Shown in pieces: positions 47,083-56,474 of a stretch of DNA of 64,000 bases; positions within the stretch are counted from its first letter, which is position 1, and each line of letters starts with the position of its first letter. The notes beneath the pieces are model-generated. The model was not told the DNA's origin, did not search any database, and was given only the letters and a program-made list of their open reading frames with translations. The DNA comes from Halobacteroidaceae bacterium (GTDB lineage: Bacteria; Bacillota; Halanaerobiia; B1SED10-174): NCBI GenBank assembly GCA_003551665.1, contig PUNE01000128.1:59007-123006 (forward strand), read 5' to 3'. The translations under genes were made by a program, and so were the position numbers.

Positions 47083-48076
47083 TTTCGTGGAAGAACTATT
47101 GAAGATTGAAAAGATCAGCAAAACCTATCCCAAAAAAAAGGAAAAGATCAGGGCCCTGGAAAATGTGAGCTTCCAGATGAGAGAAGGTGAACTGGTAGGG
47201 TTACTCGGTCCCAATGGTGCGGGGAAAACCACAATGGTGAAAATAATTTGCGGGCTTGTAGCTCCCGACGAAGGGGAAGTAAGGGTTGCGGGTTACAACC
47301 CCTGGAAAGAAAGATCCCGGGCTCTCAGCAAGTTAAGCGCTGTACTCGAAGGCAACCGCAATATTTACTGGCCCCTTACCGTTAGAGAAAACCTGGATTT
47401 TTTCGCAGCTCTTAAGGGTGAAAACCCTGGCAGGGTAAGGGGAAGAATAGATGACCTGATTTCCATGCTCAACCTTGAGGACAAGGTTAATGTTACCGCA
47501 AGAAGTCTTTCCCGGGGAATGCAGCAGAAACTTGCTCTGGCGGTTGCCCTGGTGGTGGATGTACCAGTCCTGATCCTGGACGAACCAACCCTGGGTCTGG
47601 ACGTTGAATCCGCCCTGGAGATCAGGGAAATGCTGAAGAACGTTGTCCAGGAAGAAAAGAAAACTGTCCTGCTCACAACGCATGATATGCGTCTGGTTCG
47701 GGCTGTCTGTCCCCGGGTAATTATTATTAACCAGGGGCAGATTGTGACGGACGACAGGGTGGATAACCTCCTGCGTTTATTTGAGGTTAAATCGTACCGT
47801 CTTAACCTCGGCAGCCAGTTGACATCAGAACAGGAGCTTCAGCTACAGGAGATAGAAAATACTGTCCTGCACAATGAAAGGGGAAACGGTGTTTTCATTG
47901 ACATTAATCTCGAAAGAATGGAAAACCTCTATCGGGTGCTGGACATTCTTCGCAGCAGTAATGCCCTCATTGAGTCCATAGAACGAAAGGATATTGACCT
48001 GGAAGAGGTATTTTTAGAAATTGTCGGAAGGAGGGCAGCCAATGGGAAATCTGGTACTGCTGGGCGCCCAGTTTAA
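47069..48076 (+). CDS. ABC transporter ATPase (ABC-2 type export)
   Basis: GPNGAGKTTMVKIICG, LSRGMQQKLALAVALV, LILDEPTLGLDVES; GTG 47087 is an alternative start. Confidence 0.93.
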   Translation: MEWSDFVEELLKIEKISKTYPKKKEKIRALENVSFQMREGELVGLLGPNGAGKTTMVKIICGLVAPDEGEVRVAGYNPWKERSRALSKLSAVLEGNRNIYWPLTVRENLDFFAALKGENPGRVRGRIDDLISMLNLEDKVNVTARSLSRGMQQKLALAVALVVDVPVLILDEPTLGLDVESALEIREMLKNVVQEEKKTVLLTTHDMRLVRAVCPRVIIINQGQIVTDDRVDNLLRLFEVKSYRLNLGSQLTSEQELQLQEIENTVLHNERGNGVFIDINLERMENLYRVLDILRSSNALIESIERKDIDLEEVFLEIVGRRAANGKSGTAGRPV

Positions 48077-48815
48077 AAGAGAGTTTATTTACCTGAAAAG
48101 ATATTTTTTCAATTTCCTGGGGGGGTTTGTTACCCTGTACGTGGTATTTTTATTGATCTTTTTTGGCTTTCGAGGCATCGCTGGAGGAACGGAAATGTAT
48201 GGTGCTGGCCTGGGAAATCTGATTGTTGGATATGTTACGTGGGTTTTAGCCATGATGATTTACCAGGATGTTTCCTACAACCTTTTTAATGAAGCCCGGG
48301 AAGGGATTCTTGAACAGCTCTACATGTCCCCCTTTGGTTATGTGCGGGTTACCAGTTTCCGGCTCATAGCGGGGCTGGTTATTCACCTGAGTATGTCGGT
48401 GGTAATCCTTGTAGCGATGATGCTTTCCACCGGGCGCTATTTAAATCTTGACCTGATCTCCCTGGTGCCCCTTGTGGCAATGCTGCTTATTCCAGTTGCC
48501 GGCCTGGGCTTTATTCTTGGAGGGCTGCAGCTGCTTTACAAGAGGATCCAGTCCATTTTGCAGGTGGTGCAGTTTTTGCTGGTGGGTGTGGTTGCAGCTC
48601 CCATTGGTCTGGGCTGGACTCAGTTTTTACCCGGAACCTTGGCCTCCCACCTTGTCCGGGAAGTCATGGTGAACGAAATTTCTTTTACTTCTCTTCCGGG
48701 AAACCAGTCTCTTCTGGCCCTGGGTATTGCTCTTTTTTATGCCCTGCTGGGAATTGGTGTTTTCCGGTTTTGTGAGCGGAGGGCCATGATAAGTGGTAGG
48801 CTTGGACAGTTTTAA
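48042..48815 (+). CDS. ABC-2 type transporter permease
   Basis: Six hydrophobic segments, overlaps the ATPase gene; ATG 48042 after GGAAGGAGGGCAGCC. Confidence 0.87.
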   Translation: MGNLVLLGAQFKREFIYLKRYFFNFLGGFVTLYVVFLLIFFGFRGIAGGTEMYGAGLGNLIVGYVTWVLAMMIYQDVSYNLFNEAREGILEQLYMSPFGYVRVTSFRLIAGLVIHLSMSVVILVAMMLSTGRYLNLDLISLVPLVAMLLIPVAGLGFILGGLQLLYKRIQSILQVVQFLLVGVVAAPIGLGWTQFLPGTLASHLVREVMVNEISFTSLPGNQSLLALGIALFYALLGIGVFRFCERRAMISGRLGQF

Positions 48816-48829
48816 GCGGAGGGTTTGAT

Positions 48830-49834
48830 ATGGCTAGATACCCAATTTACCATGCAAAAGGAAATTATTCCGATATTGGTCTGTTTCTGGGAAGGCAAGT
48901 TAAGTATCGCCTGGAGGAAAATATTGACTATTATATTAAAAGGCTGGAGGAAATTGAGGGTTTGGATCACTCCAGGCTGGAAAAGGAGGCAATTCCCTGG
49001 TTGCGCTCCCTGCCCCCGGAATACCAGGTAGAACTGGAAAACCTGGCCCAGGGTGCGGGGTGTTCCCTTATGAAAGTTGCCCGGTGGCTTTATTCTGATA
49101 TGTGCATCGCCGGGGGCTGCACTTCTTTTATTCATGAAACCCCTGAGGGGGTATGGATTGGTAGAAATAATGATTACCTTATTCCCGGGATCTGGGGTTA
49201 TATAACGGTAATTGCAGTGCGGGGTAAAATTCCGATTATGTTATTCGGCCTGGAAGCAGGGATTTTCTCCGGGACGGGATATAATAAGGAAAAGCTCTGG
49301 GTGCATTACAACTGGCTTCCAGATACTCCCAACCCGGAAGGGTTGCCGCCCTTTGTTTTTCACCGGCAGGTTTTAGAAAATTGTTCTTCAGTAGGGGAAG
49401 TTGAAGCATTGTTAAAGGAAAACCCCCGGGATGGGGGCATGAGCCTTTTTGTTTTGGATGGGAAAAAAGAAGAATATGCAGTATTCGAATGTTCCGGGAA
49501 AAAGCATAGAAAAAAAGAACCCGAAGAAGGAATAATCGCTGCTGCAAATCACTTCCATTTCCCCGATATTGCCCCCAGGAATTATGAGGTTTCAGCAGAT
49601 TCCAGGGGAAGAGAAGAAAAAACTATTGAATTATTGTTAAAGGAAAAAGATACAGCAAAACCTTCTTCTTATATTAATATCCTGGGAAATTCTGGGGTTG
49701 AAGCAAGGGGGCAGGATTCAGGGACTGTTTATTCCTGTGTTGTCTGTCCCAAAAATGACCTGGTTTATTATTCGGCTGATCCATTTCCAGCAGCCAGCAG
49801 GGGAGTATGGGAAAAAATTGCCTGGGAGTGGTAA
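48830..49834 (+). CDS. C45 family autoproteolytic acyltransferase/hydrolase (Ntn)
   Basis: AGGCTSFIHETPEGVWIGRNNDYLIPGIWGY: internal Cys nucleophile followed by GRNNDY. Confidence 0.85.
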   Translation: MARYPIYHAKGNYSDIGLFLGRQVKYRLEENIDYYIKRLEEIEGLDHSRLEKEAIPWLRSLPPEYQVELENLAQGAGCSLMKVARWLYSDMCIAGGCTSFIHETPEGVWIGRNNDYLIPGIWGYITVIAVRGKIPIMLFGLEAGIFSGTGYNKEKLWVHYNWLPDTPNPEGLPPFVFHRQVLENCSSVGEVEALLKENPRDGGMSLFVLDGKKEEYAVFECSGKKHRKKEPEEGIIAAANHFHFPDIAPRNYEVSADSRGREEKTIELLLKEKDTAKPSSYINILGNSGVEARGQDSGTVYSCVVCPKNDLVYYSADPFPAASRGVWEKIAWEW

Positions 49835-49968
49835 TAAAAGGACAGGAAAACCTCCTCAGGTAAAATTAAAGTCGTTGAAATTAAGAAAGAAATGAGAGGT
49901 TTTCCCGCTAGGTTTGAAGCCTGGAGGGATTCAGGATAGAGTCTCCTTGGGTGAATTATTATTTAAAG

Positions 49969-50000
49969 GGCCGCCTGTTATAGGTGGCCTCTATTTTTCA
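49969..50000 (+). terminator. Intrinsic terminator
   Basis: GGCCGCCT-GTTAT-AGGTGGCC then TCTATTTTT. Confidence 0.7.
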
Positions 50001-50168
50001 GGAAGAAGGAGAAGTGCCCAGCAATCCAGGGGTTTTTCCTGGTTTCCAAAGGAAAATATATCGAGATTGGTTTCCTTTTTGGATGGGAAAAAACTCGGAT
50101 CTCCTTAATCTGGCAGGGGAAATGAGGAAAAATTGTTGTGGGAATTTGCATAAAAAATAAAAATAGTA

Positions 50169-50195
50169 TATAATGAAAATACCCCCTGGGGGTAT
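50169..50195 (+). promoter_or_regulatory. -10 element with an overlapping CsoR-like operator
   Basis: TATAAT (50169-50174) followed by the perfect palindrome ATACCCCCTGGGGGTAT (50179-50195), resembling CsoR/RcnR-family G-tract operators. Confidence 0.7.
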
Positions 50196-50240
50196 AAACA
50201 AGAAACTGTTATTTTTTTGCCAGTGAAAGGGGGTTTTACC

Positions 50241-50483
50241 ATGCACTGGTGGCCGCATTTTATGGGGACAGGAGGTTGGTTAATGTTCCTTTTTTGGGTT
50301 TTAGTTTTTGTGGCGATTGTTTGGGGAGTAATCTATCTCATTAGAGAACAGGGATCAGGGAAAAAAGAAGAGGAGAACCCCTATACAATTGCCAGAGTTA
50401 GATATGCCAGGGGGGAGATAAGCAAGGAGCAACTGGAAGAAATAATTTCCAACCTGAACCGGGGAACCGGACAAAAAGAATAA
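50241..50483 (+). CDS. Small membrane protein with SHOCT-like C-terminus
   Basis: MHWWPHFMGTGGWLMFLFWVLVFVAIVWGVIYLI then RYARGEISKEQLEEI; ATG 50241 preferred over 50217. Confidence 0.8.
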   Translation: MHWWPHFMGTGGWLMFLFWVLVFVAIVWGVIYLIREQGSGKKEEENPYTIARVRYARGEISKEQLEEIISNLNRGTGQKE

Positions 50484-50506
50484 AAATGTAAATTAAAAAA
50501 CCTCTG

Positions 50507-50534
50507 CACCCGGGAAAACCGGGTGTTTCTTTTT
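50507..50534 (+). terminator. Intrinsic terminator
   Basis: CACCCGG-GAAAA-CCGGGTG then TTTCTTTTT. Confidence 0.85.
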
Positions 50535-50618
50535 GCAGGTTTTTGTAGTGGGGAAGTAGAATTTACCCTTACTAATAATTTTCATTACCTTTGCTTTTCA
50601 ATAGGGTGGAGGAACGAG

Positions 50619-51551
50619 ATGAAATTAAAAATGCGGGAATTAAGTTGTGAAGAAGACTACTTGCGGTTAAGGAATTTTTTGCGAGAGGTTTTTTTAGAGA
50701 ATGATCGGCACGAAACCTGCTGGCAGCCAGCCCGCCTTGATTACTGGCGGTGGCATGTCCTTTTAAATTGCCTGGAAATAGATTCTCTGGCTGGCCTGAT
50801 TTTCTTCTGGGAAACAAATGAGGGAAAAATTGCTTCAGTTCTTAACATTGAAAGCAGGGGTGAGGTTTTTCTCCAAGTCCATCCCCGATATAAAACCCCT
50901 GAACTGGAAGCAAAGATGATTGAAATTGCGGAGGAAAGGTTCCCGGAAAACAACTCTTTACAGATCTGGGCTCACGAGAAAGACTACCTCCGGACTGAAT
51001 TAATGAAAGGAAAAGGGTTTTCCCGGGGCAATCCTCCCGAAAGACAGCACCGCAAAATTATTGAAGGGGTTGAGTTGCCCGAGAGCCAACCTGCAGCAGG
51101 CTATATTATTCGTTCTCTGGGAGGCAGGGAAGAACTTCCAGGAAGGTCCTGGGCATCCTGGCGGGCGTTTCATCCAGGAGCCCCCGAAACTGACTATGAG
51201 GGCTGGGAGTGGTACCTCAATATCCAGAAAATGCCCCTGTACAGAAGAGACCTGGACCTGGTTGCGGTATCTCCTGAAGGGGAGCTTGCAGGTTTCTGCA
51301 CAATCTGGTTTGACGATTTTACCAGGGCCGCCTATTTCGAACCTGTTGGAGTTGATCCTTCCCATCAACGCAAGGGGCTTGGCAGGGCGCTATTAACTGA
51401 AGGCCTCAGGCGACTGCAAAAAACCGGTGCAGTTGTTGCAACTGTTGGTGGTTATTCTCAGGGTGCAAATGCCCTTTACGGCTCCATAATGGGTGACAAA
51501 TTCAGGCATAGTTTCCCCTGGGAGAAAAAATATAGGCTGGAAGAAATGTAA
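50619..51551 (+). CDS. GNAT-family acetyltransferase (two GNAT-like halves)
   Basis: FEPVGVDPSHQRKGLGRALLTEGLRRLQKTGAVVATVGGYSQGANALYGSIM; the track start 50523 lies inside a terminator, so ATG 50619 is used. Confidence 0.85.
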   Translation: MKLKMRELSCEEDYLRLRNFLREVFLENDRHETCWQPARLDYWRWHVLLNCLEIDSLAGLIFFWETNEGKIASVLNIESRGEVFLQVHPRYKTPELEAKMIEIAEERFPENNSLQIWAHEKDYLRTELMKGKGFSRGNPPERQHRKIIEGVELPESQPAAGYIIRSLGGREELPGRSWASWRAFHPGAPETDYEGWEWYLNIQKMPLYRRDLDLVAVSPEGELAGFCTIWFDDFTRAAYFEPVGVDPSHQRKGLGRALLTEGLRRLQKTGAVVATVGGYSQGANALYGSIMGDKFRHSFPWEKKYRLEEM

Positions 51552-51572
51552 TAAAAAAAGAGGGGTGGGATT

Positions 51573-52334
51573 GTGAATAATAGAAAGAAATTTGAATTTT
51601 TTCTTCGGGAGAAAGAAGCCGGTTTTTCGGGCTGGGATTTTTCTTATCTGACCGAGACTCGGCGAAAGCAAGAATTTCCCCTGAGCTGGAATTATTTTAA
51701 CGAAGTTCGGGTTTTTTCTCAGAAGGCCAGATCCCTTCTGGACATGGGGACGGGAGGTGGTGAATTCCTGGAAAAAATAAAACCCCGGCCCCAGAAGACC
51801 GAAGCAACTGAAGGTTACTCTCCCAACATTGAAATTGCCAAAAAAAGACTGGAGCCCCTGGGGATTAAGGTCCACCCTGCCGAAGATGAATTTACTCTTC
51901 CCCTGAAGGAAGAAGAGTTTGATTTAATAATTAACCGGCATTCTTCTTTTGACCCGGGAGAACTGGAAAGAGTCCTTGCTCCTGGAGGTCATTTTATAAC
52001 TCAGCAGGTAGGGGGGCTGAATGATCTCGAATTAAATCTTCTTCTCCAGGCACCGGAAAACGAATTTACAGGGTGGAATCTCCAGGCGGCTGTGGATCAT
52101 TTAATTCCAACAGGTCTGGAGATAATAAAAAGCAAAGAAGACATTACCAAGACACGTTTTTACGACATTGGAGCCATTATTTATTACCTGCAGGCAATTC
52201 CCTGGCAGGTTCCTGATTTCAGTATAGAAAAGTATGAGGAAGAGCTTTTTACTATGCATGAATTCCTGGATACACAGGGATTTATGGACGTTACCTGCCA
52301 CAGGTTCTTTCTAATAGCCAAAAAAGGAAAATAA
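51573..52334 (+). CDS. Class I SAM-dependent methyltransferase
   Basis: ARSLLDMGTGGGEFLEKI, EEEFDLIINRHSSFDPGELERVLAPGGHFITQQVGG. Confidence 0.88.
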   Translation: MNNRKKFEFFLREKEAGFSGWDFSYLTETRRKQEFPLSWNYFNEVRVFSQKARSLLDMGTGGGEFLEKIKPRPQKTEATEGYSPNIEIAKKRLEPLGIKVHPAEDEFTLPLKEEEFDLIINRHSSFDPGELERVLAPGGHFITQQVGGLNDLELNLLLQAPENEFTGWNLQAAVDHLIPTGLEIIKSKEDITKTRFYDIGAIIYYLQAIPWQVPDFSIEKYEEELFTMHEFLDTQGFMDVTCHRFFLIAKKGK

Positions 52335-52338
52335 AAAA

Positions 52339-52365
52339 GCGCCCCGCGTAACTAAAGCGGGTCGC
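52339..52365. terminator. Terminator between convergent genes
   Basis: GCGCCCCGC-GTAACTAAA-GCGGGTCGC with flanking A/T runs. Confidence 0.55.
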
Positions 52366-52373
52366 CATTTAAT

Positions 52374-53096
52374 TTATGTCCTTATTTTTTGCAGGAAGAA
52401 ACGATAAGCAAAAAAGTTTAGAATCAGAACATAGACCAGGCCCAGGGCAAAGTAACTGGAAAAATTCAGGGGCAGAGCTTCTGCTCCTCTGATTAAAGAA
52501 CTAATTGCCTTAACAGGCCAGAAGGCAGGAACGAAGGCAAAGAAGAATTCTTTGGCATCGGTAAAAAATAAGGCGATAATGGGAAAAACAATCAGGGTTC
52601 CAATGCCTTTCATTACTGCAAAACCTTCAATTTTGTTACGGGACAGGGCATTAATTAAAAATGCGTTGATTGGAGTTCCCAGGGAAGCCAGAAAAGAAAC
52701 GAGGAGAATATTTCTCCAGCTCAGCCCCCCGATATCGACAAACCAGATAACAAAAACAGCTGCTAAAAAGGAGAGTATTAGGGTCATAACAATCTTGAAG
52801 GAGAAGTATTGATGAAGATTCAATGGACTGACCCGAATGGTGGGCATTACATTATCATCTCGTTCATCCAGTAGGGAAAAGCCAAGGAGTGCCCCAAAAA
52901 TCTGAGGAATGAACATTGCGAGAATTGCCAGGACAATATCAGCGTAAGCCTCGAGGAAAAAATCCCCCATGTAGGCTATTTCCGGAAGTAAATAGCGGCC
53001 GAAAAGGCCAAAAATAATAGGGTAGATGAGCATGAACCTGGTCATGCGGTCGCGGACCCAGTTTTTCCATTCACTGATAATAAAAGTTTTATACAT
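52374..53096 (-). CDS. ABC-2 type transporter permease
   Basis: Multi-TM, directly follows a second permease and an ATPase. Confidence 0.8.
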   Translation of the reverse strand: MYKTFIISEWKNWVRDRMTRFMLIYPIIFGLFGRYLLPEIAYMGDFFLEAYADIVLAILAMFIPQIFGALLGFSLLDERDDNVMPTIRVSPLNLHQYFSFKIVMTLILSFLAAVFVIWFVDIGGLSWRNILLVSFLASLGTPINAFLINALSRNKIEGFAVMKGIGTLIVFPIIALFFTDAKEFFFAFVPAFWPVKAISSLIRGAEALPLNFSSYFALGLVYVLILNFFAYRFFLQKIRT

Positions 53097-53102
53097 ACTC
53101 TA

Positions 53103-53828
53103 TCAAGCCCCGCTTTCTCTTGCGGCAAAATCAGTAAACCTTTTTATAACAAACCAGTAAAGGATGCCACCCAGGATTAACAGGTAAGCTGCAGAAAAAA
53201 TGATTTCCCAGGTTTCTCCCACTCCAGCAGTCCCAACCAGGAGGACCTGGGCAGCTTTAGTGGGAAGGAGGTAGAGGAGGTTGCTCAAAAATTTGCTTTC
53301 AATCATTCCCAAAAGGTCCAGAACTACAGGAAGGGCCAGGGCCAGGAAGTAGATAAACATACTCATTAAAAGATCGGTAAAAGTCCGGGAGCGGTAGGAG
53401 AGCAAAAAACCCACAAGGGAGTGAAAACCCGATATCAAAATTACTGCCCCGACAAGGCCCAGGAAACTCAGATCCAGTTCCCGGAAGAAACGAGCATACG
53501 TGTAAATGATTAAAAGGGTCAACAGGTTGGAAGAAATCCCCGCGGAAACCTTGGCCCAGATATATTCAGAACGGGTTATTGGTGAAATGAAAAGTGTTTT
53601 TAAAGCCCCTTCTTCGCGTTCGAAAAACATGGTGGCCCCAATTAAAAGAATGGCCATTGAGGTTGCATCAATAAAAACCAGGAGGGGAAATATGGTGCTC
53701 AGTTCCTGGATCTCGGAAAAATAAATAACTCCGACCCAGAGAATGGCTACAAAAAGACTTGCACTGAGGATGTTGTACTTCCGCAGCCGCATCAGTTCTC
53801 CAAGATATAGAGTGGGTAAATTATTCAT
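53103..53828 (-). CDS. ABC-2 type transporter permease
   Basis: MNNLPTLYLGELMRLRKYNILSASLFVA...; ATG 53828 overlaps the upstream ATPase stop; EREEGALKTLFISPITRSEYIWAK. Confidence 0.82.
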   Translation of the reverse strand: MNNLPTLYLGELMRLRKYNILSASLFVAILWVGVIYFSEIQELSTIFPLLVFIDATSMAILLIGATMFFEREEGALKTLFISPITRSEYIWAKVSAGISSNLLTLLIIYTYARFFRELDLSFLGLVGAVILISGFHSLVGFLLSYRSRTFTDLLMSMFIYFLALALPVVLDLLGMIESKFLSNLLYLLPTKAAQVLLVGTAGVGETWEIIFSAAYLLILGGILYWFVIKRFTDFAARESGA

Positions 53829-54675
53829 CGGTTTCCACCCCGGTAATTCTGATAAAGATATCGTCAAGGGAAGTTTCGCTGCTGTGAATGGTAAGAACGG
53901 TTTTGTTCTGAATAATCTGGAGAAACTCTGGATCCCTGCCGAATGTGTCCAGGTTAAAGCTTGCTGATTGGATTTGATCATTCTCAGAATATTCAATTTC
54001 GAGGGAACGGGCCCCATATTTTAGTTTCAGGTTTTTGGGAGTATCGATTTCTTCGATTTGTCCGTTGGCCATAAAGGCCACCCGGTCACAGAGTTCTTCC
54101 ACATCGTTCATGAGGTGAGTTGTTAGCAGGACTGTTCCACCCTGGTCCCGAAATTCTTTAATAATATCCTTGATTATCCGGGAATTTTTGGGGTCGAGAC
54201 CCATGGTTGGTTCATCAAGAAAGAGGACCCTGGGGTTATTGAGAAGGGCCCGGACAAAATTCAGGCGGACCTTCATTCCCTTGGAAAATTCTGCAACTTT
54301 TTTATCCTTATCTTTAATCAGTCCCACCCGTTCCAGTAAAGCGTCGGTATCCGCGTTTTCCCGGTATAGTTTTTTGAAAAAAGTGAGATTTTCCTGGGCG
54401 GTGAGTTTGGAAAAATGAACAGGCATTTCAAACCCCACACCGATTCCCTGGTAAAAATCGCGACCGTAAGACTTCAGATCCTGGTTGCGAAACAGGATTT
54501 CACCCCTGTAGTCAGGCAAAAGTTTCGTCATTACTTTCTGGGTTGTGCTTTTCCCCACCCCGCTGGGGCCTAAAAGGCCAAAAATTTCTCCATCATTGAT
54601 GGAAAAGGACAGGTCCCGCAATGTATCCTGTTTGTTCCTGGGGTAGCGGAAAGAAAGGTCTTTAACCTGAAACAT
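53821..54675 (-). CDS. ABC transporter ATPase
   Basis: GPSGVGKSTTQKVMTKLL, FSKGMKVRLNFVRALL, LFLDEPTMGLDPKNS. Confidence 0.93.
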   Translation of the reverse strand: MFQVKDLSFRYPRNKQDTLRDLSFSINDGEIFGLLGPSGVGKSTTQKVMTKLLPDYRGEILFRNQDLKSYGRDFYQGIGVGFEMPVHFSKLTAQENLTFFKKLYRENADTDALLERVGLIKDKDKKVAEFSKGMKVRLNFVRALLNNPRVLFLDEPTMGLDPKNSRIIKDIIKEFRDQGGTVLLTTHLMNDVEELCDRVAFMANGQIEEIDTPKNLKLKYGARSLEIEYSENDQIQSASFNLDTFGRDPEFLQIIQNKTVLTIHSSETSLDDIFIRITGVETDE

Positions 54676-54802
54676 TTACAGCCCTCCTCAAAATTCAATT
54701 CTTGAAAGAACATTAAAACTTTAAAAATAATGAAATATTTATTGTTTGGATTTTAAAATTCTACAAAAAAAGATAAATTCCTTTTTTGGTTAAGGAAGGA
54801 AG

Positions 54803-55576
54803 GTGAAAACATTGGATTTCAGAGAAAAAACAAAAAAAATACAGGATTTTCCTTTTCACTTTTGTTATGGGGATTTGATTGAGGAGCTGGGTTATTACGA
54901 ACTGGATGTGGGAATTTTCCTTCTGGCCCAGGTAGGAAGTGAAGTTGAATTATGGTGGGGAGCCCGGGATCTGGAGGGGTTGATGCAGGGATTGAACCAC
55001 ATTCGGGACCAGCACGAAACCTCATTTATTTTCCGTTATCCTGGGAACTTGCAGGAGGCCCTGGAAGCAGCTCAGAACATTGCCAGCAGGGGGTACCGCC
55101 TGGAACATATTCACGTTGGTTACAAAATAGACCTTAAAAACATACCTTCCCCTCCTGGAAAAAAAGAAATCCGCCCCTTGGAGGCGGGAGACAAGAAAAA
55201 AATTATTCAGCTGGATCGGGAAATATTCCCCGCAATGAACATTGAACCTTCGGAACTTGATTCCTGGCTGGAAAATGAAGAGGCAATTATCCTGGTGGCT
55301 CCCAAAGAAGAGGGTATCAGAGGTTTTGTTGTCCTGGAAATCTACGGAGACACCAGAGAATATTGTTTTGTTCGTTCTCTTGCTGTTGCCCCGGAGTTCC
55401 GGAGAAAGGGCCTGGGAAAGGAATTATTCCTTGCAGGTCTCAACCGGGCCAGGGAGAGAAATGTAAGAAAGTCCATGCTCTGGGTTGAGTATGATAATAA
55501 GCCTGCCCGGAATATGTACGAAAAACTGGGTTTTAAACTGGATGAAAAAGAAACGGAAGCAGTTTTTCGGGTTTAA
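54803..55576 (+). CDS. GNAT-family N-acetyltransferase
   Basis: FVRSLAVAPEFRRKGLGKELFLAGLNRARERNVRKSMLWVEYDNKPARNMYEKLGFK. Confidence 0.9.
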   Translation: MKTLDFREKTKKIQDFPFHFCYGDLIEELGYYELDVGIFLLAQVGSEVELWWGARDLEGLMQGLNHIRDQHETSFIFRYPGNLQEALEAAQNIASRGYRLEHIHVGYKIDLKNIPSPPGKKEIRPLEAGDKKKIIQLDREIFPAMNIEPSELDSWLENEEAIILVAPKEEGIRGFVVLEIYGDTREYCFVRSLAVAPEFRRKGLGKELFLAGLNRARERNVRKSMLWVEYDNKPARNMYEKLGFKLDEKETEAVFRV

Positions 55577-56373
55577 CGGCTTAAACTTTTAACCACAAAG
55601 TCGGTAAGTTCCGCTACCCGATAATTTTCAACCATTTCACTGGCAGCGTCACGGGGGAAAACAATTGTTTTAACCAAAATGTCGTCGGGATTGATGTCTT
55701 CATTGATGGCGGTAAAGAGTCTCTCCTGTACAACTTCAGTTCCCTTTTCTCCTGTGGCTGGAAGCAGGAGAATAACCTGATCTTCGAGGTAAAAGGTGGA
55801 ATCAATCCGGCGCAGCATCTCCCAGGCGGCCTGATGAAGAATTGCCAGATCCCTGTCCTTACCCCTTAAAGCCAGCAAAGAAACCGGGGAATCTGAACGA
55901 AGGGACCGCTGTATTTCTTCCTGTACCCTGTTGCTCAAATCTCTGGCCCCAAGACGCTTTTTCCCTGGGGGAATGGGGCTTTGGGATCGGTCTACAGGGG
56001 TTTTTAGACCCTGGGTTACCCTGTGGAGAAATTCTTTTTCTGCCACTGGCTTCACCAGAAAATCACAGGCCCCCATCTCCAAAATTTCCAGGATTCTTTC
56101 CCGGGTCTGGCCGGTACTGAGGACGATGACAGGAAGATGGTGGAATTTTTGTTTTATTTCTTTCAGGATTTCCTTCCCGTCGTAATCACTCAGATACATA
56201 TCCAGAACTACCAGGTGCATGTCCTCCAGGCCCATTTCGGAATCGAAGGAATCCCGGACTACCTGACGGCCCCCCGTGGCTTCAAATACACGGTACCCGT
56301 TTTTTTCGAGGACATTTTTCAACTGGAATCTCGTAACTCCAGTATCTGCAACCAGTAAAATCCTTTTCCCCAT
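55573..56373 (-). CDS. Response regulator with receiver domain and degenerate GGDEF-like C-terminus
   Basis: RILLVADTG...LVVLDMYLSDYDGKEIL...VIVLSTG...DFLVKPVAEKEF; C-terminus DQVILLLPATGEKGTEVVQERLFTAI lacks a GG(D/E)EF motif. Confidence 0.8.
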   Translation of the reverse strand: MGKRILLVADTGVTRFQLKNVLEKNGYRVFEATGGRQVVRDSFDSEMGLEDMHLVVLDMYLSDYDGKEILKEIKQKFHHLPVIVLSTGQTRERILEILEMGACDFLVKPVAEKEFLHRVTQGLKTPVDRSQSPIPPGKKRLGARDLSNRVQEEIQRSLRSDSPVSLLALRGKDRDLAILHQAAWEMLRRIDSTFYLEDQVILLLPATGEKGTEVVQERLFTAINEDINPDDILVKTIVFPRDAASEMVENYRVAELTDFVVKSLSR

Positions 56374-56474
56374 AATCTTACCTCCAGTTTTTGTGGGCTA
56401 GGAACTAAATTTGAGGTTATTATACCTTATTTTGTAAGAATAAGCAAAAAAAATGCAGGAATTTTCCATTTCCC

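Noticed and set aside
50523-50618. N-terminal extension of the GNAT in the ORF track
   Set aside because: The proposed start is inside an intrinsic terminator; ATG 50619 is the better start.
53829-54017. N-terminal extension of the ABC permease in the ORF track
   Set aside because: Overlaps the end of the ATPase gene in another frame; ATG 53828 gives normal operon overlap.
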